Shown in pieces: positions 43,397-54,107 of a stretch of 64,000 nucleotides of DNA (positions are counted from its first letter, which is position 1; each line of letters starts with the position of its first letter). The stretch covers positions 248,001-312,000 of the forward strand of contig JADJOX010000008.1 in NCBI GenBank assembly GCA_016713565.1. The letters are read 5' to 3'. The notes beneath the pieces are model-generated. The model made no database searches. It worked only from the letters and a program-made list of their open reading frames with translations, and was not told the origin of the DNA. The DNA comes from Ignavibacteriota bacterium. Lineage in GTDB: Bacteria > Bacteroidota > Ignavibacteria > Ignavibacteriales > Melioribacteraceae. The translations under genes and the position numbers were made by a program.

Positions 43397-46300
43397 ATGA
43401 ATTTTACTTCATTTCTTAAGAGAAATAAGACTATATCAATTTTACTATTCGTAATTCTATCAATAATTTCTGTTGGTGTAATTGGAAATAGAATTATTAA
43501 TAACGAAATCGAAAATTGGTCTGAAACTATTGATCAAAAAAATAATTCAATTGAAAGCGGCTCAATTGATTACATCAATACAATCCAAACTGAATTGATT
43601 TTGGAAAAGGATTTACTTAAAAATAATCTTAAAAAAATTGATTCTTTAGATTTTTCGGAAATTCAAAAACAATTTATAAATAATCATAACACGGAAAATA
43701 TTTTTGCCGTGTTTGACAGCAGTAATATAATTTTCTGGAATTCTAACTTTAACCAACTGATAATAAAAAATGATTCATTTAAAATCAGTTTTGGGGAAAC
43801 TTATTTTTTAAAATCCGGAATTGATACTTATTTACTCATCAAAGATACTATCAGCGCTAAAAGTCCAAATCAATATCTGATTTGCGGAACAATTGTTGAA
43901 AAACAATATGAATTGAATTCGGCTTATTTTAAAAAAATCAGTTTAACCAATGAATTACAATTAAAATTCGGTGTAGATTTTACAATAAATTATTCATCAC
44001 AAAATTTAAAGAATAAAGACGGAAGAAAATATTCGTTTGATGTAAAGAATAATAACAATAATAAAATTGCATCCGTTGTGTTTGTTAAGCAGACAAGAGA
44101 AAAATATGTAGAAAACTTAAATGCCAATATTTTTCTTATTCAAAGTATGCTAGCGCTTTTAGGTTATTTGCTTTTAGGAGTGGTACTTTATCAGAAAATT
44201 AGTGCTAAGCAAAATTTATTTAGTAAATTTATTTTATATTCTCTTTATTTTATTGCGCTTCGATATTTATTGATATTTATTAAAATTCCACAAGGCATTT
44301 CATCAAGCGGAATATTTGATTCAAAGGTTTATTATTCGGATTTTGGTTTTGGATTAACTAATTCTCCTATAGAATTATTTATTACGCTTATAATTCTTTT
44401 CTTAATTTTGTTTACGGCTTTCAGATATACATTGATATATTATAAAGCAAGTAATAAAAAATCTAATTTCTTTAAATTTTATTTACTGTTTATATTTTCA
44501 ATTGTATTATATGCTGTTTCGCTTCGCGGATTTAGCGCAGCGTCAAGAAGTTTTGTATTTGATACTTCAATTAGATACTTTCAAGATCCTTCTTTGAATT
44601 TTGATTTTCCAACATTATTAATGCACATTAATGTTTTAGTGTTGGGGATCTGTTCTATATTGGGCTCTTCAACATTAATATTATTTTTAGCAAAATCTTA
44701 CAAATTAATTTTTAATAAGAATATTGAATTATTCTTTATTGTTTTTTCAATAATATATATTTGCGGGATCATATTTTACCAATTCATCCAAAAAAATCCT
44801 CAAAGCACAATTTTTATTCAAACCACACATGTAATTTTGGTTTTTATTTTAGTCTTTCTGTTAACCAAATATGAATTAAAAAACTCCACCAAAATTTTAG
44901 CCATTTATTTTATTGCGTCATTTGCTTCTATAATAACTTTACTTTTTTACAATTCCGAACTTGAAAAAGAATCATTAAAAACAACAGCCAGAGTGATAAC
45001 TAGGGAGAATGATGATTTTTATAGAGCAATAATTTTTGAAACACTTCTTGATGATTTTAGCCGGAAAATTGCGACCGAAGCTTTTCAGAATTCAAAAACA
45101 AATTTTAATTCATATGCATTTATGATATGGAGCAAAAGCAATTTACAGAAGGAATCTATTAATTCATCTGTTAACTTTTTGGATCTAAAAGGAAACCTTC
45201 TTGGCGGATTCGGTTCGATATATCCTCAGTTTACTATCAAAAATATTATTGATACAAATGCAGTAATTGAAGAAATAAAAATTTTTGAAGAAAAATTAGA
45301 CGGTGATTCTCATAAAATAATAAGAGGAATATTTCCATTAAAAGATGAATATGCATTCCTCGGCTACTTAGATGTTTCAATACTATCCGACTTAAATGAC
45401 TTCGGATTCAGTACTCATCCGGAATTTATTTCAACTGGAAAATTGAATGACCGAGCAATTTTGAAATTAAATAAATTGTCAATTTTAGATTACCGCAATA
45501 AACAATTAAAACTTGTATATGGTTCGTTAAATCCATCGGCAGAAGTTAATGATGTAATTTTAAATACAAAATTAACGGACAAAAACGACGCTTGGTTTGA
45601 AAAGCATTATAATGATTCAGAATATATCTTTTATGTAAAAAAAGTGAATTTATATGGCATTGAAAGAATAGTAGCGGTTGCGTTGAAAGAAAAAGAACTT
45701 TCAATAGGTTTATTCGATTTCTTCAAAGTATTTTTTACGCATTCAATTATTTTATTATTTGCAGCCTTAATTTATTTTAGTGCTTATTATGAAAGATATA
45801 AATCTTATCAATTAAATTTAAGAGACAAATTATTAATTGCTTTCCTGATCATTTCTTTAATTCCATTGCTTTTCATAGCATTTTATTTTAGAGAAATTAC
45901 CGAAAACAATAATGAAGAAACGATATATTATAACCTTGGTAGAAGAGCATTTTCAATAGAAACTTATCTTAATAATCATAATGATAATTCAAAATTAAAC
46001 TTTGCGAATGCCTCTTATGATTTGAATATCAACTACTCCGTATTTTCAAAAAATCAAATAGAATACAGCACGGATGATTTAATTTACGATGTTGGAATTT
46101 TGCCGAAATTACTGAACCCTATAGTATATCAAAAATTATTTGTAGATGGAGAACAAGAAATTCTTGTTAATGAAAATATTGATAATTACGCATATAAGTC
46201 GTTTTATTACAAAGCTAATATATCTAATTCGGAAATTATTATTAAAGTCTCTGAAGGTTTTAATAAAATTCTACTGCCATTAAGCGGTTCTGCAGTTGAT

Positions 46301-47191
46301 GTTTTTTTATTTGGAACTTATTCTCTTGCCGCAATATTTATTATCTTATTCAGCGCGATTATGGCAAATCAAATTTCTGCGCCAATTAGAAAACTTACAT
46401 TAGCCACAAAATCAATTGCTGCCGGGGATTTAAGTCTGGAACTAAAAACAAACGCAAAAGGCGAAATGAAAGAATTAGTATCCGGATTTCAATATATGGT
46501 GAAAGAAATAAAAGAAAACCAGGCAATGTTAGCCGAGATAGAACGTGAAGAAGCTTGGAAGGAAATGGCAAAGCAGGTAGCGCATGAAATTAAAAATCCC
46601 TTAACTCCAATGAAGTTAAGCGTACAACAGCTTATTACAGCATATGAAGATAAATCGGATAAATTTGAAATGTTTTTCCAAAAAGTTACATCAACTATTT
46701 TAAATCAAATTGAAACTTTGAAAAATATTGCAAATGAATTTTCAAATTTTGCCAGAATGCCTAAGCTAGAATTAGAAGAAATCGATTTGATAGAAATAGT
46801 TAAACAGTCTATAAATTTATTTTCAGGTGAGAATGTTAAAATCGATTTCATTTCCAAATTTGAAAAAATTAAAATTAATGGAGATTCGCAGCAGCTTAGA
46901 AGAACAATAATAAATTTGATAAGAAATTCAATTCAGGCAAATTCAGATAAAATCACATTTGAATTATCAGCTAATGAAAAAGAATACCAATTGAATATTT
47001 CTGATAACGGCGATGGAATAAAAAATGAAAATATCGAAAAAATATTTGATATGAACTTTACCACAAAAAATGACGGTATGGGATTGGGTTTAAGTTTAGC
47101 AAAGAGATATTTAAACGGTTCTAACGCTGATATACAATTAATCAAAACTTCAGAAGACGGAACTACATTTCAAATTAATTTTTTTAAATAA
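43397..47191 (+). CDS. Very large membrane sensor histidine kinase (NtrY-like)
   Basis: About 1264 residues from ATG 43397; an earlier TTG at 43334 would overlap the terminator and is unlikely. One helix at ~13-33, a periplasmic stretch, then some eight helices (~235-520) form a polytopic sensor. A second extracytoplasmic part is bounded by helices near ~775 and ~805, with another helix near ~975. HAMP (ANQISAPIRKLTLATKSIAA) leads to HisKA with the phospho-His in QVAHEIKNPLTPMKLS and to an HATPase with NLIRNSIQANS, ISDNGDGI and GMGLGLSLAKRY. It overlaps addA by one base (TAATG), so they are coupled. No response regulator is adjacent. The signal is unknown. Confidence 0.85.
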   Translation: MNFTSFLKRNKTISILLFVILSIISVGVIGNRIINNEIENWSETIDQKNNSIESGSIDYINTIQTELILEKDLLKNNLKKIDSLDFSEIQKQFINNHNTENIFAVFDSSNIIFWNSNFNQLIIKNDSFKISFGETYFLKSGIDTYLLIKDTISAKSPNQYLICGTIVEKQYELNSAYFKKISLTNELQLKFGVDFTINYSSQNLKNKDGRKYSFDVKNNNNNKIASVVFVKQTREKYVENLNANIFLIQSMLALLGYLLLGVVLYQKISAKQNLFSKFILYSLYFIALRYLLIFIKIPQGISSSGIFDSKVYYSDFGFGLTNSPIELFITLIILFLILFTAFRYTLIYYKASNKKSNFFKFYLLFIFSIVLYAVSLRGFSAASRSFVFDTSIRYFQDPSLNFDFPTLLMHINVLVLGICSILGSSTLILFLAKSYKLIFNKNIELFFIVFSIIYICGIIFYQFIQKNPQSTIFIQTTHVILVFILVFLLTKYELKNSTKILAIYFIASFASIITLLFYNSELEKESLKTTARVITRENDDFYRAIIFETLLDDFSRKIATEAFQNSKTNFNSYAFMIWSKSNLQKESINSSVNFLDLKGNLLGGFGSIYPQFTIKNIIDTNAVIEEIKIFEEKLDGDSHKIIRGIFPLKDEYAFLGYLDVSILSDLNDFGFSTHPEFISTGKLNDRAILKLNKLSILDYRNKQLKLVYGSLNPSAEVNDVILNTKLTDKNDAWFEKHYNDSEYIFYVKKVNLYGIERIVAVALKEKELSIGLFDFFKVFFTHSIILLFAALIYFSAYYERYKSYQLNLRDKLLIAFLIISLIPLLFIAFYFREITENNNEETIYYNLGRRAFSIETYLNNHNDNSKLNFANASYDLNINYSVFSKNQIEYSTDDLIYDVGILPKLLNPIVYQKLFVDGEQEILVNENIDNYAYKSFYYKANISNSEIIIKVSEGFNKILLPLSGSAVDVFLFGTYSLAAIFIILFSAIMANQISAPIRKLTLATKSIAAGDLSLELKTNAKGEMKELVSGFQYMVKEIKENQAMLAEIEREEAWKEMAKQVAHEIKNPLTPMKLSVQQLITAYEDKSDKFEMFFQKVTSTILNQIETLKNIANEFSNFARMPKLELEEIDLIEIVKQSINLFSGENVKIDFISKFEKIKINGDSQQLRRTIINLIRNSIQANSDKITFELSANEKEYQLNISDNGDGIKNENIEKIFDMNFTTKNDGMGLGLSLAKRYLNGSNADIQLIKTSEDGTTFQINFFK

Positions 47192-50100
47192 TGACTTTGC
47201 TTACACAATATCAAAAAGAAGCATTAAAATTTGATAAACACATTTCGCTAACCGCAAATGCGGGCTCCGGGAAAACTACGGTGTTATCGAAAAGATTTGT
47301 TGAAATTCTTTTACAGGAAAACGTTACACTTAACAATATTGTTGCTATTACTTTTACTGAAAAAGCCGCAAGTGAACTTTACTCAAAAATTGCAAACGAA
47401 ATAAATAATAAAATTTCCAATGCTGATTTTAATGTTAAAAGTAAATTAGAAAATATCAGAAGGAATTTGGTTTCGGCTAAAATATCAACTATTCATTCTT
47501 TTTGTATAGATATATTAAAAGACTTTGCGCCGGAAGCCGGCATAGACGCGAGTTTCTTTCCAATTGACGCAAGAACTTCAGATGAGTTGTTGGAGCAGAC
47601 AATTGACGAAATTGTAATTAAAAATTTGAAGGAAGACAAAACGTCAATCAAAAACTTAATAAGAATTTTTGGAAATAAATTTCAATTAGCTCAAAAGATA
47701 AAACAGCTTTTTGCAAAAAGAAAAACTACAGAAAAGTTAATTCTCAACTATTATTCTAATGATGTTAATGAAATTTCACTTTGGCTTAAAAGTAATTTTA
47801 AAACAAAGTTAAGTGATACTTTTTTTGATTTAATTCAAAACCTTGTTGAAGAAATAGCCCAACTGAATTTAATTGCTGAAAACAGTAAATCTTCAGAAAT
47901 CTCTATAGAAGTAAACAGACTTTTAATTGAACTAAAATCGAAAACTATATTTTTAGAAAAATTTATTTTATTGAAAAATATTGCGGATGTTTTGATCAAA
48001 ACAGATGGAAAAGTGCGGCAGCAAAAATATCTTAGCGCAAAATTGTATTCGGAAAATGAATTATTGATTAATACAATAAATGAAAAATTTGAAGAGATTA
48101 AGAAAATTGAAATTGATGAAAATTATACGGAACTTAATTTTGATTTGGCAAAATTCGGCAAATCACTTATAGAGTTTTACAATGAAGTAAGTGAAAAGTA
48201 TAGATTTAAAAAACATCAAAAATCCTTTTTGGATTTTGAAGATTTGCTTATCAAAACATTTTACCTTGTACAGAATAAAGATGTTGTGAACAAATTATCA
48301 CTGAAATATAAATATGTAATGGTTGATGAATATCAAGATACTAATGAAATACAGTACGAAATATTTATGCCTATTTTGCAATATCTAACCGTTGGGAATT
48401 TATTTGTTGTCGGCGATGACAAACAAAGTATTTATATGTTCCGCGAAGCTGAAGTAAAAGTCTTTGACGATACAAAAAAACAAATTGAATCAAAAGTCGG
48501 TAAAGATGGAATTTTACAGCTTCCTCATTCTTTTAGATTAAGTCCGAATATTGCGTTATTTACTAATCTGCTTTTTAATAACTTATTTCATGCTCCAAAT
48601 AGAAATTTTAATGAAGTTGAATATAATGAACTTGTTTGTGCTTATTCAAAAACACAAAAAGGCAAAGTTGATATTTTACTTTCAGAGAAAGAAGAAAACA
48701 CAAATGAAGCGGAATTAATTGCAAAAAAAATATTAAATATAGTGAACAGTAGTGAATATGATTTTAATGATATAACAATTCTTTGCAGAGTAAGAAAAAA
48801 TTTTGCCGAACTTGAAAAAGAGTTTATTAAATATGACATTCCTTTTTCAATAGTTGGCGGAAAAGGATTTTATCAGCAGCAAATTATTCTGGATGTTTAC
48901 AATTACCTTTCGTTCTTAATAAATAATAAAAATGACCTTGCGTTCTTATCAATTTTAAGATCACCATATTATGCTTTGTCAGATTCAGAAATAACAGAAA
49001 TATCCTTTGAAAAAGGCGAAAGTTATTTTGATAAATTCAAAAATTATGTTTATTCAAAAAATATTTATAATGAAATTTTAAAATTGCTAAACAGGCACAG
49101 CGCGCTATCTTCAAAGACCGAATTAAGCGAATTGATAAGAATTATAAATAACGATACTAATTATTGGGCTTTTCTTGCTAATAAACACAACGGGAAACAA
49201 GATATCGCAAATCTTGAAAAATTAATATATCAGGCAATAAGTATTACTGAACAAGGATTTAATACTTTATATGATTTTACAAATTATTTAAAAGATGCAA
49301 TAAATAATTTGGACGATGAAGGTCATGCCGAATTGAACACAGCAGAAAATACAGTTAAAATAATGACAATTCACCAATCCAAAGGTTTGGAATTTAAGGT
49401 AGTAATTCTTTTTAAATCAAATCAAAAAAATTTTGATGAGACATTAAAATCGAAAGACATCAATATTGACAAGGATTTCGGAATCTTGGCAAAATTACCT
49501 TATAGAAATAATTATTTTGAAGATTTCCGGCAAGCACCAATTGTTGGACTATTTAACTATTATCAAAATAAAAAATCCCTTGCAGAACTAAAGCGGCTTC
49601 TTTATGTAGCGGTTACAAGAAGCGAAGAATATTTAATAATAAGCATGCAGACACAAAAGGGGAAATTCTACAAAGATTCATTCGCTCAACAAATTATAGA
49701 TGCTTTGAATATTGATCTTAATAAAGAAAGAAAAATGTTAGCAGGAAATTTGACTTTCATGAAATTTGAACATAATAATTATTACACACTTGATGAAAAA
49801 GTTGAAACGGAAGTTCAATTAATTAGGAATGTTGATTATGTAAAACTCAATAAAAAAATCATTTCTAAAAATAACAACTATAAATTTCTTCTTAACAATA
49901 TTAAAAGCAATGAGAAAAATGAAATTATTTCAGCGTCAAAGATAAGTTTGTTTTTGCACTGCCCCAAAAAATACCAACTTACCTATGAATTCGGATATGG
50001 TGAATTAACACGGCTTTTCAGAAAAGATAATGAAATTGAATATAACGATAAGGAAGATGAAAATATTCCTGCCAATATTTTAGGGAAAATTGTTCATTCA

Positions 50101-50691
50101 ATTCTAAAGTATGAAGTTGATGAAAAGAAATTAATTTATGAAATAAAAAAAGAGATTGAAATTGAAAACGAACTTATTTTTTTAAGCTCGGAATCAAAAG
50201 AAAAATTAACAGATGAAATTTTTAAACTGATAAATGATTATTATACATCAAAATCATTTTGGCAAATATCTAGGTTTAAAACATTTCATAACGAAATTGA
50301 AATATATAAACGAGAATCTGATTATTTCCTTTATGGAATTATTGATAAGCTAGTTGTGATGGATGAAAAAATAATTATCATAGATTACAAAACCGATAAA
50401 ATTTCCGAAAAAAACATTGCTGTAAAAAGAGAAACATATTTAAATCAACTTAAATTTTACTCTTTTATTCTTACTTCAAAATATCCGAAAATTAAAAATT
50501 TTGAATTAAGGCTTATATTTTTAAGAAATGATGATTATTCAACTATAATAAATTTGCGTGAAAATGAAATTGCTGAATTCGGTAATGTTATATATACATC
50601 GGTAATTAAAATAAGAAATAAGAATTTTAATGAATTTACGGAAGGCTGCAAAGATATGAGGTTCTATTTGCTTGATGAATGCGAAAAATAA
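47191..50691 (+). CDS. addA: AddA-type ATP-dependent helicase-nuclease subunit
   Basis: 1166 residues. UvrD-type helicase motifs are complete: Walker A TANAGSGKTT (~18-27), AITFTEKAASEL, STIHSFCIDIL, Walker B VDEYQDTNEIQ (~385), GDDKQSIYMFREA, TIHQSKGLEFKVV and LLYVAVTRSEEYLII. The C-terminal RecB nuclease has KIIIIDYKTDKISEKN with the catalytic Asp/Lys and a GKIVHSILKYE helix before it. AddA loads onto double-strand ends with AddB (8017-11160) and resects DNA for RecA. The gene starts inside the stop of the histidine kinase gene. Confidence 0.88.
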   Translation: MTLLTQYQKEALKFDKHISLTANAGSGKTTVLSKRFVEILLQENVTLNNIVAITFTEKAASELYSKIANEINNKISNADFNVKSKLENIRRNLVSAKISTIHSFCIDILKDFAPEAGIDASFFPIDARTSDELLEQTIDEIVIKNLKEDKTSIKNLIRIFGNKFQLAQKIKQLFAKRKTTEKLILNYYSNDVNEISLWLKSNFKTKLSDTFFDLIQNLVEEIAQLNLIAENSKSSEISIEVNRLLIELKSKTIFLEKFILLKNIADVLIKTDGKVRQQKYLSAKLYSENELLINTINEKFEEIKKIEIDENYTELNFDLAKFGKSLIEFYNEVSEKYRFKKHQKSFLDFEDLLIKTFYLVQNKDVVNKLSLKYKYVMVDEYQDTNEIQYEIFMPILQYLTVGNLFVVGDDKQSIYMFREAEVKVFDDTKKQIESKVGKDGILQLPHSFRLSPNIALFTNLLFNNLFHAPNRNFNEVEYNELVCAYSKTQKGKVDILLSEKEENTNEAELIAKKILNIVNSSEYDFNDITILCRVRKNFAELEKEFIKYDIPFSIVGGKGFYQQQIILDVYNYLSFLINNKNDLAFLSILRSPYYALSDSEITEISFEKGESYFDKFKNYVYSKNIYNEILKLLNRHSALSSKTELSELIRIINNDTNYWAFLANKHNGKQDIANLEKLIYQAISITEQGFNTLYDFTNYLKDAINNLDDEGHAELNTAENTVKIMTIHQSKGLEFKVVILFKSNQKNFDETLKSKDINIDKDFGILAKLPYRNNYFEDFRQAPIVGLFNYYQNKKSLAELKRLLYVAVTRSEEYLIISMQTQKGKFYKDSFAQQIIDALNIDLNKERKMLAGNLTFMKFEHNNYYTLDEKVETEVQLIRNVDYVKLNKKIISKNNNYKFLLNNIKSNEKNEIISASKISLFLHCPKKYQLTYEFGYGELTRLFRKDNEIEYNDKEDENIPANILGKIVHSILKYEVDEKKLIYEIKKEIEIENELIFLSSESKEKLTDEIFKLINDYYTSKSFWQISRFKTFHNEIEIYKRESDYFLYGIIDKLVVMDEKIIIIDYKTDKISEKNIAVKRETYLNQLKFYSFILTSKYPKIKNFELRLIFLRNDDYSTIINLRENEIAEFGNVIYTSVIKIRNKNFNEFTEGCKDMRFYLLDECEK

Positions 50692-50775
50692 AATAATTAT
50701 TTACTTCGTAAAACTTTAGAAATCGAAGCAAATTAATTAAATTTATTTCACTAAAAAATAATTTCAGAGGCAAAA

Positions 50776-52683
50776 ATGATAAACAAAAATTTTTTTGAAA
50801 ATAACTTATTAAGGAGTTTTTTAATCTTGAACTTAATATTAAATCTATTCAGCAGCAATTTAAATATTGCTCAAAATAAAGGCGATTTGCCAAACAGAAA
50901 AGATATTGCTGTAGACCAAACTTGGAATCTTGAGGATATTTATGCCACACCCGATATATGGGAAAAAGATTATAAATTACTGGAAAGTTCAATTTCCAAA
51001 TATAGCGAGTTCAAAGGAAAATTAGGAAGCTCAGCTTCGGAATTATTAAATTGTCTGAAATTTGACGATGAAAACGGTATAAAAGTTAGCCGCTTATATT
51101 TATATTCTTCACTTGCCAAAGATCTTGATTTAGGAAATGCTGAAAATCAAGCAAGGTATGAAAGAATTTCAGCACTCAGTTCAACGCTTTCTGCCGCAAG
51201 CTCTTATATCCGACCTGAAATTTTAGAAATTCCGGAAAATAAGTTATGGGAATTTGTAAAAAATGAGGTTGGACTAAAAGTTTACGAACATCAATTGCAA
51301 GATTTACTTAGAACAAAGGCTCACACTCTTTCGCCGCGAGAAGAGGAATTAATGGCACTGTCTGCACCGGTTAGAGAAGTTCCATACAATGTTTTTGGAA
51401 TGTTCAATAATGCCGATATTCAATTTCCAATGGTAAAAGGTGAAAACGGTGGAGATGAAATAAAAATTTCACATGGAAGATATGGGGCAGCATTGTATTC
51501 TACTGATCGTGATTACAGGAAAAGAGTTTATAAAGGTCTTTACGAACCATTTAAAAATTATAAAAACACATTAGTTGCATTGTTTAACGGAAATATAAAA
51601 GCTTCTATGTTTAATGCTAAGGCAAGAAATTATGAATCCACTCGTGCTGCAGCTTTAGATGCAAACAATATTCCTTTATCTGTTTATGATAATTTAGTAA
51701 ATACAGTTAATCAAAATCTAGAACCATTACACAGATGGGGAAAACTGAAGAAGAAAATTTTGGGAATTGACAGTCTGCATGCATACGATACTTATGTAAC
51801 TCTTTTTCCCGGAGTTAAAAAAGAATATAATTATGAACAATCGAAGGAAATATTACTTAAAGCATTAAAACCTCTCGGTGAAGATTATTTAAAAAGTCTT
51901 CAACTTGCATTTAATAATAGATGGATAGACGTTCACGAAACAAAGGGTAAACGAAGCGGTGCATATTCATCGGGTGTTTCATACGGTGTTCATCCTTACG
52001 TTTTATTAAATTGGTCTGATCAGTTAAACGACGTTTTTACCTTTGCGCATGAAATGGGTCATAATATGCATTCATATTATACCGAAAAAAATCAACCATA
52101 TCCGTATGCAAACTATTCAATATTTGTTGCGGAAGTAGCTTCAACTGCAAACGAAGCTTTATTGTTGGATTATCTTATAGAGAATGCAGAAACAAAAGAA
52201 GAGAAAATGGCTTTAATAGAAAATCAATTAACCAGTATGACTTTAACTTTTTTCAGACAAACTAGATTTGCAGAATATGAAGAATTGGTCCATCAAAAAA
52301 CAGAAGCCGGTGAAGCTTTAACGCCTGATGTTTTGTGCAAATTGTACGGCGATATGTATCAAAAATATTGGGGTCCTGAAATGGTTGTTGATGATGAAGA
52401 AACTTATACATGGGCAAGAATTCCCCATTTCTATTATAATTTCTATGTTTATCAATATGCAACAAGTTACGCAGCATCGCAGGAATTGGTTGCGCAGATC
52501 AAAAAAGAAGGTCAGCCTGCAATAGACAGATTTTTATCATTCCTGAAAGCGGGAAGTTCTAAATATCCTATTGATGTATTAAAGACTGCCGGAGTTGATA
52601 TGACTTCACCAAAACCGGTGTTGGCAGTTGTTAATAAAATGAATGAATTGCTAGATAAATTAGAAGCTTTATTAGCGGAATAA
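50776..52683 (+). CDS. pepF: Oligoendopeptidase F-type M3 zinc peptidase, with signal sequence
   Basis: 635 residues. The zinc motif is HEMGH in FAHEMGHNMHSYY (~418), with the third ligand in FVAEVASTANEALL ~27 residues later. Residues ~45-190 match the PepF N-terminal domain (TWNLEDIYATPDIWEKDYKL). Unlike cytoplasmic PepF, the first ~35 residues are hydrophobic (LRSFLILNLILNLFSSNL), so it may be exported or membrane-anchored. It degrades 7-17-residue peptides. The start follows an AGAGG site. Confidence 0.9.
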   Translation: MINKNFFENNLLRSFLILNLILNLFSSNLNIAQNKGDLPNRKDIAVDQTWNLEDIYATPDIWEKDYKLLESSISKYSEFKGKLGSSASELLNCLKFDDENGIKVSRLYLYSSLAKDLDLGNAENQARYERISALSSTLSAASSYIRPEILEIPENKLWEFVKNEVGLKVYEHQLQDLLRTKAHTLSPREEELMALSAPVREVPYNVFGMFNNADIQFPMVKGENGGDEIKISHGRYGAALYSTDRDYRKRVYKGLYEPFKNYKNTLVALFNGNIKASMFNAKARNYESTRAAALDANNIPLSVYDNLVNTVNQNLEPLHRWGKLKKKILGIDSLHAYDTYVTLFPGVKKEYNYEQSKEILLKALKPLGEDYLKSLQLAFNNRWIDVHETKGKRSGAYSSGVSYGVHPYVLLNWSDQLNDVFTFAHEMGHNMHSYYTEKNQPYPYANYSIFVAEVASTANEALLLDYLIENAETKEEKMALIENQLTSMTLTFFRQTRFAEYEELVHQKTEAGEALTPDVLCKLYGDMYQKYWGPEMVVDDEETYTWARIPHFYYNFYVYQYATSYAASQELVAQIKKEGQPAIDRFLSFLKAGSSKYPIDVLKTAGVDMTSPKPVLAVVNKMNELLDKLEALLAE

Positions 52684-52697
52684 ATTCGGAATTTAAA

Positions 52698-53708
52698 ATG
52701 AAAATTTTTTCTAAAAAAGATTTGAATGATTACGATTTATCACTAACATACGATGATATTAGTTTGGTGCCTTGCGAAATTTCAAGAATTAAAAGCCGAA
52801 CCGAAGCAATAACTAAAACAGAATTTTTAGGGAAGAAGTTACTTCTTCCCGTTTTAGCTAGCCCGATGGATTCTGTAACTGGGTTAACTATGGCGCAAGC
52901 TCTGGATAAAATGGGCTGTATGGGAATTGTAAACCGATTTGATTCATCATTGGAAGAAATTGTTAAAATTAATGCGGAAGGAATTTCGGCGGTTTCCATA
53001 AGTTTAAATAATAATGAAAATCTAATAGCTAAACTTGCGGAATATAATTTAATTATATGCATAGATACGGCAAATGCAAACAACAGTACCGTATTGAAAA
53101 AATGCGAAGAAATAAAAAATAAACATAATGTTAAAATTATAGTTGGCAACGTTGCGCAAGGAAGTTCTTTAAATGATTTGGTAAATGCAGGAGCTGATGC
53201 GGTTAGAATTGGAATTGGAGGTGGAAGTATGTGTACAACTTCAATTCAAACCGGGATAGGGATTGGACAAGCATCTTCATTGATAGATTTGTATTTTGCG
53301 CGTGAAGAGAAAAATTTGAAAATTGAATTAATTGCCGACGGCGGAATTAAAAATCCCGGGGACGTTGCAAAAGCATTAGCTCTTGGAGCTGATGTTGTAA
53401 TGCTTGGACGTATGTTGGCGGGAACAAAAGAAGCTCCTGGCGAAGTAATTAAATACAATGATCAATTATGGAAAAAATACAGAGGTTCTGCATCTTTCGG
53501 AGTTAAAATGAAAAATGAATTTATTGAAGGCGAAGAAACTATGATTCCATACAAAGGTCCAGTTAAAACAGTAATTGATTCTATTTCCGATGGATTAAGA
53601 AGTTCTATGAGCTATATGAATTGTTTTTCAATTGACGAAATGAAAAACGTAAATACTTTTGCGGTTATGAGTCATAGTTCATCTTTGGAACGGCTTCCGA
53701 AAAAATAA
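52698..53708 (+). CDS. GMP reductase-like IMPDH/GMPR family protein (no CBS domains)
   Basis: 336 residues, a single TIM barrel without the CBS pair that interrupts IMP dehydrogenases of ~490 residues. The start LTYDDISLVPCEIS and ASPMDSVTG are family standard. The catalytic cysteine is in RIGIGGGSMCTTSIQTGIG (~175-193), the phosphate-binding loop in IADGGIKNPGDVAKALALGA, and the flap ends with IPYKGPVKTVIDSISDGLRS. The flap spacing (YRGSASFG...EGEETM) looks nearer to GMP reductase (guaC) than to IMP dehydrogenase. It would return GMP to IMP with NADPH. Start 14 bp after pepF. Confidence 0.82.
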   Translation: MKIFSKKDLNDYDLSLTYDDISLVPCEISRIKSRTEAITKTEFLGKKLLLPVLASPMDSVTGLTMAQALDKMGCMGIVNRFDSSLEEIVKINAEGISAVSISLNNNENLIAKLAEYNLIICIDTANANNSTVLKKCEEIKNKHNVKIIVGNVAQGSSLNDLVNAGADAVRIGIGGGSMCTTSIQTGIGIGQASSLIDLYFAREEKNLKIELIADGGIKNPGDVAKALALGADVVMLGRMLAGTKEAPGEVIKYNDQLWKKYRGSASFGVKMKNEFIEGEETMIPYKGPVKTVIDSISDGLRSSMSYMNCFSIDEMKNVNTFAVMSHSSSLERLPKK

Positions 53709-54107
53709 TAGTTGAATTTAAATAACAATTTATTTTATACGATTTTGATAATGTTATTGGTTAAAAGATTTACTTAATATTATTTAATGGTGTTGTTATA
53801 AATTTGGAATAAAATTGTAAATGGTCAATAAATAATTTTATAGCAAATGTCTTTTATATTTTCATTGTTAAATATTTTTACTTTAATATTTGTATTAAAT
53901 GTATAAAAGTCAGGTTTGTTTAACTTTGCATCTACTGTTATGTCAAATTTTGGAAATTCCCCCCAAAGATTTTAATTGAATCTTCCATATTTTTCATTAA
54001 CTTTTATAATAATTGATTATTTGCAAATTAAGATATAAATTTTGTCGGCATATTTTCCATGTTAAAATTTATTATAAATATTTTGATGCGAAAACTGAAG
54101 GGGACGC
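53709..54107. other. Intergenic, 399 bp, promoter region of the TPR gene
   Basis: AT-rich, without a convincing open frame or hairpin terminator. A TAACTTTG near 53930 resembles the Bacteroidota -7 element (TAnnTTTG), but the nearest TTTG upstream is not at the expected spacing. A short C-run (ATTCCCCCC) near 53960 stands out from the background. The AAGGGGACGC site before ATG 54108 is a good ribosome site. Confidence 0.4.

Noticed and set aside
52730..53149. 139-codon open frame on the minus strand
   Set aside because: Antisense to the GMP reductase-like gene with clear catalytic motifs; no ribosome site or known domain.
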